NCBI GenBank assembly: GCA_963665265.2
Contig: OY762224.2
Span: 1,984,001-2,048,000, forward strand
DNA length: 64,000 nucleotides
From: CAXXHQ01 sp963665265
GTDB lineage: Bacteria > Planctomycetota > Planctomycetia > Pirellulales > Thermoguttaceae
Direction of reading: 5' to 3'
Shown: positions 45,867 through 53,710 of the stretch, one piece after another
Layout: every line of letters begins with the position of its first letter
How positions within the stretch are numbered: position 1 is the first letter of the stretch
The notes under the pieces: generated by a model
Told to the model about the DNA's origin: nothing
What the model saw: only the letters and a program-made list of their open reading frames with translations
Database searches by the model: none
Position numbers and translations under genes: made by a program

Positions 45867-46309
45867 CGACCCCGATTTTCTCGATGTTGAATATAGCCGA
45901 ACTGACATTCGCCGTTTTCGGCGCTGCCGGTCGTTCGTCTCGGTCCGGTCTCGATTGGACTCTTTTCGCCTGGATTGGCGGAGGGGTGGTCGGCGTAATC
46001 ATTTTCGTTACGTTGATCGTCGTTTTGGTCAAGCGACGTGGCGGCAACGCGGCATATAGCCATGTTGGACTTTTCAAGCAACTGTGCCATGTACATGGAT
46101 TGGACCGCAAATCGCAGAAGTTGTTGAGACGCGTAGCGGACTATTTCCGTATGCCGCAACCGGCGCGAATATTTACGGAGCCGCATTGGTTGAATCCGGA
46201 AAAGTTGGGCGGTCTAGGATTTGCCGACAAGGATGTTATTGACAACCTGCGGAAAAAAATTTTTGACATTTCATTGAAAACAAAATCGGGCGATACGCCG
46301 CAGTCATAG
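45863..46309 (+). CDS. Small membrane protein coupled to the HEAT-repeat protein
   Basis: 148 residues. One membrane segment at about 34-56 (WTLFAWIGGGVVGVIIFVTLIVVLV), then a basic cytoplasmic domain of about 90 residues (LFKQLCHVHGLDRKSQKLLRRVADYFRMPQPARIFTEP). That domain resembles the N-terminal region found in front of some PilZ (c-di-GMP-binding) proteins, but no PilZ motif (RxxxR / DxSxxG) is present. Starts inside the stop of the HEAT gene (ATGA overlap). Inferred: a membrane anchor or partner for the HEAT protein, possibly linked to motility or signalling. The family assignment is uncertain. Confidence 0.75.
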   Translation: MTTPIFSMLNIAELTFAVFGAAGRSSRSGLDWTLFAWIGGGVVGVIIFVTLIVVLVKRRGGNAAYSHVGLFKQLCHVHGLDRKSQKLLRRVADYFRMPQPARIFTEPHWLNPEKLGGLGFADKDVIDNLRKKIFDISLKTKSGDTPQS

Positions 46310-46639
46310 GACTGCATTCAGCGCATTCTCTGCGCAGGCGGAACTGGCGGTTTTGTAGTTCTCGGCTAAATGGGCGGTCGAGGATGGCGTAGTTGTGCGA
46401 AGTTCACCCTCTCCATTTTCCGTATCTTTTTTTCTTTTGAAAACGTTGAGCATGCGGATTGATCGCATTTGGAAAAATGGAAAGCCTATAGGCGCCATTT
46501 CATCCCCTATCGTTATGATAGGAAAAGGGCTTACGGTCGCACATATTCCTACGACCGGAGAAACTCTCTAAAGTCCACCCCCGGAACGGATCGAAGAACA
46601 TTTTCGGAAGGCTTGTTCTAACGCGACGTTAGTACGCTA

Positions 46640-46831
46640 ATAACGCTGAGGAATAGGCTGCAGGGGGGAACCTGCCAACAAGTAGCTGTCTTTATGACGG
46701 CTGTGCGCCCATTACTCTCCAGGGCGTCTGTATTGCTTGTTTCGCCCCTGCCAAATGTGCATCGCCGTGCGGCTATGCTGGAGGTCGGAGTGATCCGAGA
46801 TAAGGCGATTGAAACACGCCTTCTCTATTTT
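46640..46831 (+). ncRNA. Candidate structured RNA ending in a terminator
   Basis: Manual folding gives a long irregular rod: GCAGGGG (46660-46666) with CCCCTGC (46745-46751), AACAAG (46677-46682) with CTTGTT (46736-46741), and GCCC (46707-46710) with GGGC (46722-46725). Two more hairpins follow: GCCG-TG-CGGC, and TCGGA/TCCGA (46785-46798). The end is a terminator-like AAGGCG/CGCCTT stem (46802-46822) followed by TCTCTATTTT. No protein frame fits. The rod-like shape recalls 6S-type RNAs, but no family consensus (6S, tmRNA, SRP, RNase P) was recognised. The 5' end is a guess. Confidence 0.4.
46802..46831 (+). terminator. Terminator-like hairpin closing the candidate RNA
   Basis: AAGGCG (46802-46807) pairs with CGCCTT (46817-46822), loop ATTGAAACA, followed by CTCTATTTT. 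It lies 250 bases upstream of the next gene, so it ends something upstream rather than that gene. Confidence 0.55.
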
Positions 46832-46880
46832 ACGGATTTTCACTGACTTCCGATTGCCCCGGTTGCCGATGTAATTAGTA

Positions 46881-47035
46881 CGGCGCGGGTCAGAAGGAGC
46901 TGAGCCACAGCCAAAACATTCGGAAGGCCCCGACCCAGAAACCTACGGGATCGACCCCTAAGCGGGATCGACGACGGATCGAATGAAAAGTCCGTAGGTG
47001 AGGGGCGAAGCTGTCCTGCGGGAATGAATTTCCGC
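46881..47035 (+). promoter_or_regulatory. Structured leader upstream of the HTH-receiver gene
   Basis: GGGTC (46887-46891) can pair with GACCC (46932-46936). An 8-bp helix joins ACCTACGG (46941-46948) to CCGTAGGT (46992-46999), enclosing a smaller hairpin with a duplicated GGGATCGAC. These elements stand within 50-200 bases of the next start codon and could form a 5'UTR structure. No riboswitch family was recognised. Confidence 0.35.
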
Positions 47036-47082
47036 GGGATAAAACCCAAACCATTGAGCATAATATAATCGGAGAGCCTGCG

Positions 47083-47655
47083 ATGAAGGTCTTCACAACT
47101 GGTCAGGTCGCCAAGATTTGTAAGGTGGCCCCGCGCACCGTCAGTAAGTGGTTCGACTCGGGCCGGCTGAAGGGATATCGTATCCCCGGTTCGCAAGATC
47201 GCCGCATTCCTCGGGAATACTTGATTAAGTTCCTGAAGGAGCACGGAATGCCCCTGGGAGATTTGGAAGACGAGGCGATGGCCAAAGTGCTTATCGTCGC
47301 TCAGGACCAAGTCTTGATCGAGAACCTAAAACGAGAATTACCTGTCGATCGATCTTTCAAGGTCGGCGTGGCGGCAAGCGGATTCGACGCCGGCATTCAA
47401 GCCGAGAGCTTCCATCCGGATTGCATCATCGTCGATTTCTCGATCGGTCGCACCGAAGCGTTGCAGATTTGCCAGAATTTGCGTCGCAACGGCGAATTTA
47501 CCGAAGTTATTTTGATCGCCTTGTTGCCCGATGACGGAAGCTCGATGAGCTTCGATCGTTCGAGCATCAACGAGACGTTCAAGAAGCCTTTCGACGCCGC
47601 GTTGTTGGCCGAGCGCCTCCGCACGTTGATCGGCGCCAAGAAGGAACTCGTCTAA
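47083..47655 (+). CDS. Excisionase-type HTH + receiver domain regulator
   Basis: 190 residues. GGAGAG precedes the ATG. Residues 1-55 form a MerR/BldC-like winged helix (FTTGQVAKICKVAPRTVSKW, FDSGRLKGYRIPGSQDRRIP). Residues about 66-188 form a CheY-like receiver: VLIVAQDQVLIENL with Asp75, phospho-acceptor Asp118 in DCIIVDFS, and the conserved Lys in INETFKKPFDAALLAERL. Only one acidic residue is seen at the usual DD pair, so phosphorylation may be weak or absent. The order is reversed compared with ordinary response regulators, where the receiver is N-terminal. Such HTH-first receivers recur in planctomycetes. It stands alone; no kinase is adjacent. Terminator at 47823. Confidence 0.88.
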   Translation: MKVFTTGQVAKICKVAPRTVSKWFDSGRLKGYRIPGSQDRRIPREYLIKFLKEHGMPLGDLEDEAMAKVLIVAQDQVLIENLKRELPVDRSFKVGVAASGFDAGIQAESFHPDCIIVDFSIGRTEALQICQNLRRNGEFTEVILIALLPDDGSSMSFDRSSINETFKKPFDAALLAERLRTLIGAKKELV

Positions 47656-48057
47656 GACGTTTTCCCTAGCGAAAATTGATTTGCGTTCCGATGATCGTCG
47701 AAATTCTTCCGCAAAAGAGTTTCGACGTAGGGACGACGACCCGGAATTTTGAGATTACGCGTTCCACGACCCAGGAACGATTCGTTTTCGACCTGATTCT
47801 CACTCGCCGATTTTCGATTCATCCGCCGCGGATTGACCCTCCGCGGCGGTTTTTGTTTCTTGACCGTTTCGCGTCAAAAATTGGGGCTTTTCCCGGGCGC
47901 CGGCGATCGCCTGGGAGTCTCGCTATTTCTCGGCCGAATTGATAAAATACCCCCTTTGGCCTTCGCGCTTCTCGCGGCTCATGACGTGGATCGCATCGCC
48001 GCGTTGCGAAGGTCGACGGAAGTCATTAATTCAAGTAATCGAATAAGGTGATTCAAC
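47656..48057. other. Intergenic region with a strong terminator
   Basis: About 400 bases. The only clear element is the terminator at 47823-47860. The right end carries the RBS AAGGTGA of the LarA-like gene, 6 bases before its ATG. Confidence 0.5.
47823..47860 (+). terminator. Strong Rho-independent terminator
   Basis: A 10-bp GC-rich stem, CCGCCGCGGA (47823-47832) with TCCGCGGCGG (47840-47849), loop TTGACCC, followed by TTTTTGTTTCTT. Confidence 0.9.
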
Positions 48058-49365
48058 ATGCCCTGGTTTAAGGAAAAAGCCTACTGCATCGGTCAGCAAC
48101 GTTCGGAACAACTCATGCACGAAACGGTCGCCGAATGTCGCAAAAGGCTTTGCACTTCGCCGAAGCGAGTGTTGTTGCTCCCGCCGGACATCACCAGAGC
48201 GCATAGCGGCGCGGGAAAATTGACCGAAATCCTCTACAACCTCTTTTCCGAGTCGGCCGAGGTCCACGTAATTCCCACGTTGGGACAGCATGTTCCGCAT
48301 ACGCCGGACGAGAACCAACGCATGTTCGGTTCGATTCCCGAGGAACGTATCCACGCCCACGATTGGCGAGACGGCTGCGTGAAGGTCGGCGAGGTCCCGG
48401 CCGATTTCGTCCAAGAGGCGACGAAGGGGGCGGCCAACTGGTCGATTCCGATTACGCTCAATCGAATGCTGATGGAAGAGAAGTGGGATTTGATCCTCAA
48501 CGTCGGGCACGTCGTTCCGCACGAAGTTCTCGGATTTGCCAATCACAACAAGAACTATTTCATCGGATTGGGCGGCAAGGATTTGATTTGCGCTGCTCAC
48601 ATGGCGGCGGCCTGCTGCGGCATCGAAAATAATTTGGGAACGCTTACGACTCCCGTTCGCGCTTGTTTTGACAAGGCCGAGGCCGACTTCCTCGGTCATT
48701 TGCCCGACGTGTACGTTCAAATTGTGATGGCTCGCCACGACGACGGCGTCCTGACCCAAACGGGCCTCTACGTCGGCGACGACAAGGACACCTATTTGCA
48801 AGCGGCCAAGCAGTCACGTCAGCAGAACATCACCGTTCTCGATCAACCCTTGAAGAAAGTCGTTTGCGTTATGCAAGGCGACGAATTTTACAGCACTTGG
48901 GTGGCGAACAAAGCCGTCTATCGAACTCGCATGGCGTTGGCCGACGACGGCGAGTTGATTATCATCGCGCCCGGCTTGAAGCGATTCGGCGAACAGCCTG
49001 AGGTTGATGCGATCATCCGCAAATACGGTTACTGCGGCACGCCGAAGGTGATGGAACATTATCGGGAAGACCCGATGTTGCAGGACTTCGCCCATGCCAC
49101 GGCCCATTTAATTCATGGTTCGTCGGAGGGGCGGTTCACAATCACCTATGCGCCGGGCCAACTGTCCAAAGAAGAAATCGAAAGCGTCAATTTCCGCTAC
49201 GCCGACATCAACGAGACGCTAAATAAATACCCCATCGACAAGCTTAAGGAAGGCGAGAACACGCTTTCCGACGGCGAAAAAATATTTTTTATTCCTACCC
49301 CTTCGGCGGGGCTTTGGGCGACGAAGGAAAAACTCTATGGTCGTAGCACGGGCTTCGACGGTTAA
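48058..49365 (+). CDS. LarA-like (lactate racemase domain, DUF2088) protein
   Basis: 435 residues with the LarA fold signatures: VLLLPPDITRAHSGAGKLTE near residue 38, HVIPTLGQHVPHT, and GHVVPHEVLGFANHNKNYFIGLGGKD. The last block corresponds to the H-x5-GF-x-GG-K region that binds the nickel-pincer cofactor. LarA-family enzymes racemise or epimerise alpha-hydroxy acids. No lar cofactor genes (larB, larC, larE) are in the window. It is on the same strand as hydE, 131 bases upstream, and could share regulation with anaerobic metabolism. Actual substrate unknown. Confidence 0.85.
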   Translation: MPWFKEKAYCIGQQRSEQLMHETVAECRKRLCTSPKRVLLLPPDITRAHSGAGKLTEILYNLFSESAEVHVIPTLGQHVPHTPDENQRMFGSIPEERIHAHDWRDGCVKVGEVPADFVQEATKGAANWSIPITLNRMLMEEKWDLILNVGHVVPHEVLGFANHNKNYFIGLGGKDLICAAHMAAACCGIENNLGTLTTPVRACFDKAEADFLGHLPDVYVQIVMARHDDGVLTQTGLYVGDDKDTYLQAAKQSRQQNITVLDQPLKKVVCVMQGDEFYSTWVANKAVYRTRMALADDGELIIIAPGLKRFGEQPEVDAIIRKYGYCGTPKVMEHYREDPMLQDFAHATAHLIHGSSEGRFTITYAPGQLSKEEIESVNFRYADINETLNKYPIDKLKEGENTLSDGEKIFFIPTPSAGLWATKEKLYGRSTGFDG

Positions 49366-49496
49366 GTCTGCGTATAATGTGAAAAATCCATTTCGTAAGC
49401 GGAAGACTCCCCGCCAAGGCATGGGAAAGGTTTCCCGGTCGGACCTGTTTTTCGCCAAAGGTATCTGAGCGCGCACGCGACGCCGAATTTACGCCC

Positions 49497-50573
49497 ATGA
49501 TCAAAACGCCGCTTACTCGTGACGACATTCTCGCCTGGCTCCGTGAGGAGGATAAAACCCGCCTTGATGAGCTTTGGCGCTCGGCCGATCGTACTCGCCA
49601 AGAGAATGTCGGCGGCGAGGTTCATTTGCGCGGCTTGGTCGAACTTTCAAATCATTGCGTTCGGCTTTGCGGCTATTGCGGTCTTCGAGCGCCGAACAAA
49701 GAGATCGAACGCTATCGCCTGACTCTGGACGAAGTCGTCGAATGTGCGAAAAAGGCGAGGGCATTCGGCTACGGAACCGTCGTCATGCAAGCGGGAGAAG
49801 ATCCTGGGCTGACGAAAGAGGGCGTCGCGGAAATGATCCGCCGCATCAAGGCGGAGACTTCGCTGGCCGTCACGTTGAGCTTGGGAGAACGAGAAGACGA
49901 CGAATTCGTCGCTTGGAAAAAAGCGGGCGCCGACCGTTACTTGCTGCGGTTTGAGACCTCGAATCGCCGTCTCTACGATCATATTCATCCGCCTCGCGGC
50001 GATCGGCATTCCGACCGGTTCGCCATTCTAAAGCGTCTGCAAGAGATCGGTTTCGAGGCGGGCAGCGGCGTCATGATCGGCATTCCTGGCCAGACTTACG
50101 ACGATCTGGCGAACGATATCGAAATATTCGCCGGCATGGATTTGGACATGATCGGCGTGGGACCCTATTTAACGCATCCGCAAACTCCTTTGGCCGATCC
50201 GAGCAATTATCCCGAAGTGAATCCGGACGAGCAGGTTCCCTCGACGGAGTTGATGACCTACAAGGTTGTGGCTTTAACTCGTCTTGTGCGTCCGAAATCG
50301 AACATACCGGCCACAACGGCCTTGGCGACGCTCAACACGGTTCGAGGCCGCGAGCTTGGTCTGGAACGCGGCGCCAACGTGATTATGCCGAATCTGACGC
50401 CCGTGAAATACCGAGCGATGTACGAAATTTATCCCGGCAAAGCCTGCGTCGGCGAAACGGCCGAGGCTTGCAACTCTTGTTTGGGCATTCGGATCGCCTC
50501 GATCGGACGGCAGGTCGGAAAAGGACGCGGCGATTCGCAGAATTACCGCCAGCGGGTTAACCCGGCAAGCTAA
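49497..50573 (+). CDS. hydE: [FeFe]-hydrogenase maturation radical SAM enzyme HydE
   Basis: 358 residues. The radical-SAM cluster is C-x3-C-x2-C at Cys54, 58, 61 (NHCVRLCGYCGLR). A second Cys set is at about 317, 325 and 328 (KACVGETAEACNSC), known from HydE proteins. Further HydE blocks: TVVMQAGEDPGLT, LLRFETSNRRLYDHIHPP, GVMIGIPGQTYDDLANDI, IGVGPYLTHPQTPL. HydE acts in building the diiron subcluster of the H-cluster. The set of HydE, HydG and HydF nearby removes doubt about alternative assignment to biotin synthase-like enzymes. First gene of the maturation operon. Confidence 0.96.
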   Translation: MIKTPLTRDDILAWLREEDKTRLDELWRSADRTRQENVGGEVHLRGLVELSNHCVRLCGYCGLRAPNKEIERYRLTLDEVVECAKKARAFGYGTVVMQAGEDPGLTKEGVAEMIRRIKAETSLAVTLSLGEREDDEFVAWKKAGADRYLLRFETSNRRLYDHIHPPRGDRHSDRFAILKRLQEIGFEAGSGVMIGIPGQTYDDLANDIEIFAGMDLDMIGVGPYLTHPQTPLADPSNYPEVNPDEQVPSTELMTYKVVALTRLVRPKSNIPATTALATLNTVRGRELGLERGANVIMPNLTPVKYRAMYEIYPGKACVGETAEACNSCLGIRIASIGRQVGKGRGDSQNYRQRVNPAS

Positions 50574-50678
50574 TTTGCCGCAATATCGGCGGCTCCTGGC
50601 ATGGCGGACAGTTCCATGCCGCGTAGAATACATTATGGTAAGGCTTTATATATTTATTTGAGGACGGTGACGCCTATT

Positions 50679-52103
50679 ATGTCGCATGTTTTGGATATGT
50701 CGCGATTGAGTCGAAGCGGAGTGGATTTTATTGACGAAGAGCGTCTGCACGGACTAATTAATCGTCAAACCGACTCCAAAGAAGTGCGCGACGTCATCGC
50801 CAAGAGTATGACTAAGCAACCGCTGGACGTCGATGAGACGGCCGTTTTGCTCGCCGCCGAGGAACCGGAGTTGGTCGAAGAGATTTTCGAGGCCGCGAGG
50901 CAATTAAAACGCGACGTGTACGGCAATCGTATCGTGCTGTTCGCGCCGCTCTATATCGGTAATGAATGCCAAAACGACTGCGTTTACTGCGCTTTCCGCC
51001 GTTCGAATCGCGAACAAATTCGCCGCACGCTCAGCGATGATGAAATCCGCGACCAAATTTTGGCCCTGGAGAACAAAGGGCACAAGCGAATCATCGTCGT
51101 TTTCGGCGAGCATCCGTATTACGACGCCGAATACATCGCCGATTGCGTCCGCCACGTCTATTCGATTCGTAGCGGTAACGGCGAAATTCGCCGCGTGAAC
51201 GTGAACGCCGCTCCGATGGATCACCGCGGATACGAAATCATCAAGGCGGCCAATATCGGCACCTACCAAATCTTCCAAGAAACGTATCATCACGAAACCT
51301 ATCAAAAGATTCACCCGAAGAACACGCGAAAGTCGAACTATCTGTGGCGTCTCGACGGCGTCGCTCGCGCGATGGAGGCCGATTGCGACGACGTCGGAAT
51401 CGGCGCCTTGTTCGGACTGTACAATTGGAAGTTTGAAACGCTCGGACTCGTTTCGCACGCCTTGCATTTGCAGAAACATTACAACGTCGGCCCGCATACG
51501 ATCAGTTTTCCGCGAATTCGCCCCGCCGCAGGCGTCAAGCATGACGAATCGCATGTGGTTAGCGACTACGACTTCAAGCGGATCGTGGCGATTTTGCGTC
51601 TCTCGGTCCCTTACACGGGCTTAATCTGCACCGCCCGAGAGCCGGCCGAACTACGTCGCGAGGTGATGTCGTTCGGCATCTCGCAGATCGACGCCGGATC
51701 GCGCGTCGAACTCGGGGGTTACACCGAGTTAGGCGATTCGCAAGTGATGGAACGCGAACAGTTTCAACTTGGCGACATTCGACCTCTCGACGAAGTCATG
51801 CGCGAACTGATGCAAGACGGTTACATTCCGAGCTTTTGCACGGCCTGCTACCGATTGGGACGCACCGGCGAACACTTCATGGAATTCGCCATCCCCGGCT
51901 TCATCCAAAACATGTGCACGCCGAACGCCCTTTCCACGCTGTTGGAATACTTATACGACTATGCTTCGCCCGAAACTCGCGCGGCCGGCGAAAAGGCGAT
52001 CGCCGCCGAGTTGGCCAAGCTGCCCGAAGGCGAACGAAAGAACCAACTTATGGTTCGTCTCGACAGCATTCGTTCCGAAGGCAAGCGGGATCTATATTTC
52101 TAA
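50679..52103 (+). CDS. hydG: [FeFe]-hydrogenase maturation tyrosine lyase HydG
   Basis: 474 residues from ATG at 50679; the frame is open to 50601 but the extra residues are not HydG-like. Radical-SAM Cys97, 101, 104 (ECQNDCVYCAF). The C-terminal auxiliary cluster motif C-x2-C-x22-C is exact (Cys387, 390, 413: SFCTACYRLGRTG to QNMC). This second motif separates HydG from ThiH. HydG splits tyrosine to give the CO and CN- ligands of the H-cluster. It lies 105 bases after hydE, with aspA next. Confidence 0.97.
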   Translation: MSHVLDMSRLSRSGVDFIDEERLHGLINRQTDSKEVRDVIAKSMTKQPLDVDETAVLLAAEEPELVEEIFEAARQLKRDVYGNRIVLFAPLYIGNECQNDCVYCAFRRSNREQIRRTLSDDEIRDQILALENKGHKRIIVVFGEHPYYDAEYIADCVRHVYSIRSGNGEIRRVNVNAAPMDHRGYEIIKAANIGTYQIFQETYHHETYQKIHPKNTRKSNYLWRLDGVARAMEADCDDVGIGALFGLYNWKFETLGLVSHALHLQKHYNVGPHTISFPRIRPAAGVKHDESHVVSDYDFKRIVAILRLSVPYTGLICTAREPAELRREVMSFGISQIDAGSRVELGGYTELGDSQVMEREQFQLGDIRPLDEVMRELMQDGYIPSFCTACYRLGRTGEHFMEFAIPGFIQNMCTPNALSTLLEYLYDYASPETRAAGEKAIAAELAKLPEGERKNQLMVRLDSIRSEGKRDLYF

Positions 52104-52120
52104 CAGCTAATCTTACTCGT

Positions 52121-52140
52121 TCCCGGGTTTAGCCCGGGGA
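52121..52140. repeat. Inverted repeat with TTTAG loop between hydG and aspA
   Basis: CCCGGG (52122-52127), loop TTTAG, CCCGGG (52133-52138). It has the same style as the hairpins at 60753-60876 and may belong to a dispersed family. Confidence 0.5.
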
Positions 52141-52181
52141 CGCAGGGGCGACGGTTCCTTATCGATTACCGAAGAAATCTC

Positions 52182-53585
52182 ATGCAGCAATTTCGCAAAG
52201 AAAGCGATCTACTTGGAGTTCGGGAAGTGCCGGCCGCCGCCCTTTGGGGAGTCCATACGCTCCGCGCCGCCGAGAACTTTCCGCTTGCCCGTCGGCCAGT
52301 GAATCGCGCTTTGATTCACGCCTTCGGCGCCGTGAAGTTGGCCGCCGTACGAACGAATCATGAACTAGGGCGTTGGACCGCCGAAGTCTTTGCCGCGCTC
52401 GAGACCGCTTGCCAAGAGATGATCGACGGCCGCTTGGATGAGCATGTCGTCGTCGACGCATTGCAGGGGGGCGCGGGAACTTCGACGAACATGAACGTCA
52501 ACGAGGTTCTCGCGAATCGCACGCTGCAAATTCTCGGTCGTCCGCTCGGCGACTATGCCGCGATTAATCCGCATGACGATCTAAACCTTCATCAATCGAC
52601 GAACGACACGTTTCCCACGGCTTTAAAGACCGCCGCCATTTTCGGGCTTCGTGAGTTGGAGCGAAAGGTAGTCGCCCTTCAAGAGGCGTTCCAAGCGAAA
52701 GAAAAGCAGTTCGCCGACGTCGTGAAGATCGGCCGCACCGAGTTGCAAGACGCCGTGTTGGTCACGCTGGGCCAAGAGATGGCCGCCTACGCCGAAGCGA
52801 TCGCCCGAGACCGCTGGCGCATTTACAAATGCGAAGAGCGCTTGCGAGTGGTGAATCTCGGCGGAACGGCCGTCGGAACCGGCCTCGGCGCTCCCCGACA
52901 ATATATCTTTCGCGTGGTCGAGCAACTCCGGCAGATTACCGGCATCGGACTGGCTCGCGCTGAGAATTTGACCGAGGCGACGCAAAACGCCGACGTCTTT
53001 ATCGAAGTCAGCGGCATTCTCCGCACGCTTGCCGGCAATCTACTGAAAATCGCCGCCGATTTGCGGCTGCTCAGTTCCGGACCGCATGCGGGCTTCGGCG
53101 AAATTCGGCTCCCCGCTTTGCAAGCAGGTTCGTCGATCATGCCGGGCAAAGTGAATCCCGTCGTTCCCGAAGCGGTTTCGCAAGCCGCCCTCGCCGTTTT
53201 CGGTTACGACTCGATGATCGCCCAAGCGTCGGCCGCCGGAAACCTGGAATTGAACGCCTTTTTGCCGCTCGTCGCCGACGCCTTGCTTACGTCGCTCGAT
53301 CTGTTGTCGAACGCCTGCGAACTCTTCACGACTCGTTGCGTCGTCGGCATCGAAGCGAATCGTGAACAATGCCGAAAGAACGTGCACGGCTCGGTGGCCG
53401 CTTTGACGGCCCTCGTCGAAAAGATCGGCTACGACGCGGCCGAGCGAATTGCGCAAGAGATTGCCGCGGCGCCGGGGCAAAGCGTTTCCGTCCGCGACTT
53501 GGTCGTCTCACGCGGCCTAGTTACGGCCGAGGAATTCGACGAACTCACGTCGCCGGAACGAGTCACGAAGTTAGGAAGCAATTAA
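52182..53585 (+). CDS. aspA: Aspartate ammonia-lyase (fumarase/aspartase superfamily)
   Basis: 467 residues. Motifs: VPAAALWGVHTLRAAENFPL, LQGGAGTSTNMNVNEVLANR, HQSTNDTFPTALKTA, GRTELQDAVLVTLGQE, and the signature loop GSSIMPGKVNPVVPEAV with the catalytic Ser. Class II fumarases share the fold. The sequence GTSTNMNVNEVLANR and the first-motif context fit aspartase, and aspA is a recurring neighbour of hyd maturation genes in anaerobes. It releases fumarate and ammonia from aspartate. Recent biochemical work on H-cluster assembly involves ammonia- and amino-acid-derived ligands, so a link with HydF/HydE is possible but not shown here. Confidence 0.9.
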   Translation: MQQFRKESDLLGVREVPAAALWGVHTLRAAENFPLARRPVNRALIHAFGAVKLAAVRTNHELGRWTAEVFAALETACQEMIDGRLDEHVVVDALQGGAGTSTNMNVNEVLANRTLQILGRPLGDYAAINPHDDLNLHQSTNDTFPTALKTAAIFGLRELERKVVALQEAFQAKEKQFADVVKIGRTELQDAVLVTLGQEMAAYAEAIARDRWRIYKCEERLRVVNLGGTAVGTGLGAPRQYIFRVVEQLRQITGIGLARAENLTEATQNADVFIEVSGILRTLAGNLLKIAADLRLLSSGPHAGFGEIRLPALQAGSSIMPGKVNPVVPEAVSQAALAVFGYDSMIAQASAAGNLELNAFLPLVADALLTSLDLLSNACELFTTRCVVGIEANREQCRKNVHGSVAALTALVEKIGYDAAERIAQEIAAAPGQSVSVRDLVVSRGLVTAEEFDELTSPERVTKLGSN

Positions 53586-53622
53586 AAAAGTCGTAAAGGC
53601 CTGTTTGCACGCACCGTGGGTA

Positions 53623-53655
53623 GCTCCGGTTCTTGAACCGGAGCGCCTATGGCGC
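53623..53655. repeat. Double inverted repeat between aspA and hydF
   Basis: A perfect 10-bp stem (GCTCCGGTTC/GAACCGGAGC, TT loop, 53623-53644) directly overlaps GCGCC-TAT-GGCGC (53643-53655). It is upstream of the chosen hydF start and inside the frame extension to 53633, which supports starting hydF at 53711. Confidence 0.6.
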
Positions 53656-53710
53656 AAGAGGCCTCACGCCTTTCATCCTTCATCCCTCTGCCTTCATCCT
53701 TGCGAGAATC

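Noticed and set aside
47676..47942. 88-residue frame between the HTH-receiver and LarA-like genes
   Set aside because: It runs straight through the strong terminator at 47823-47860.
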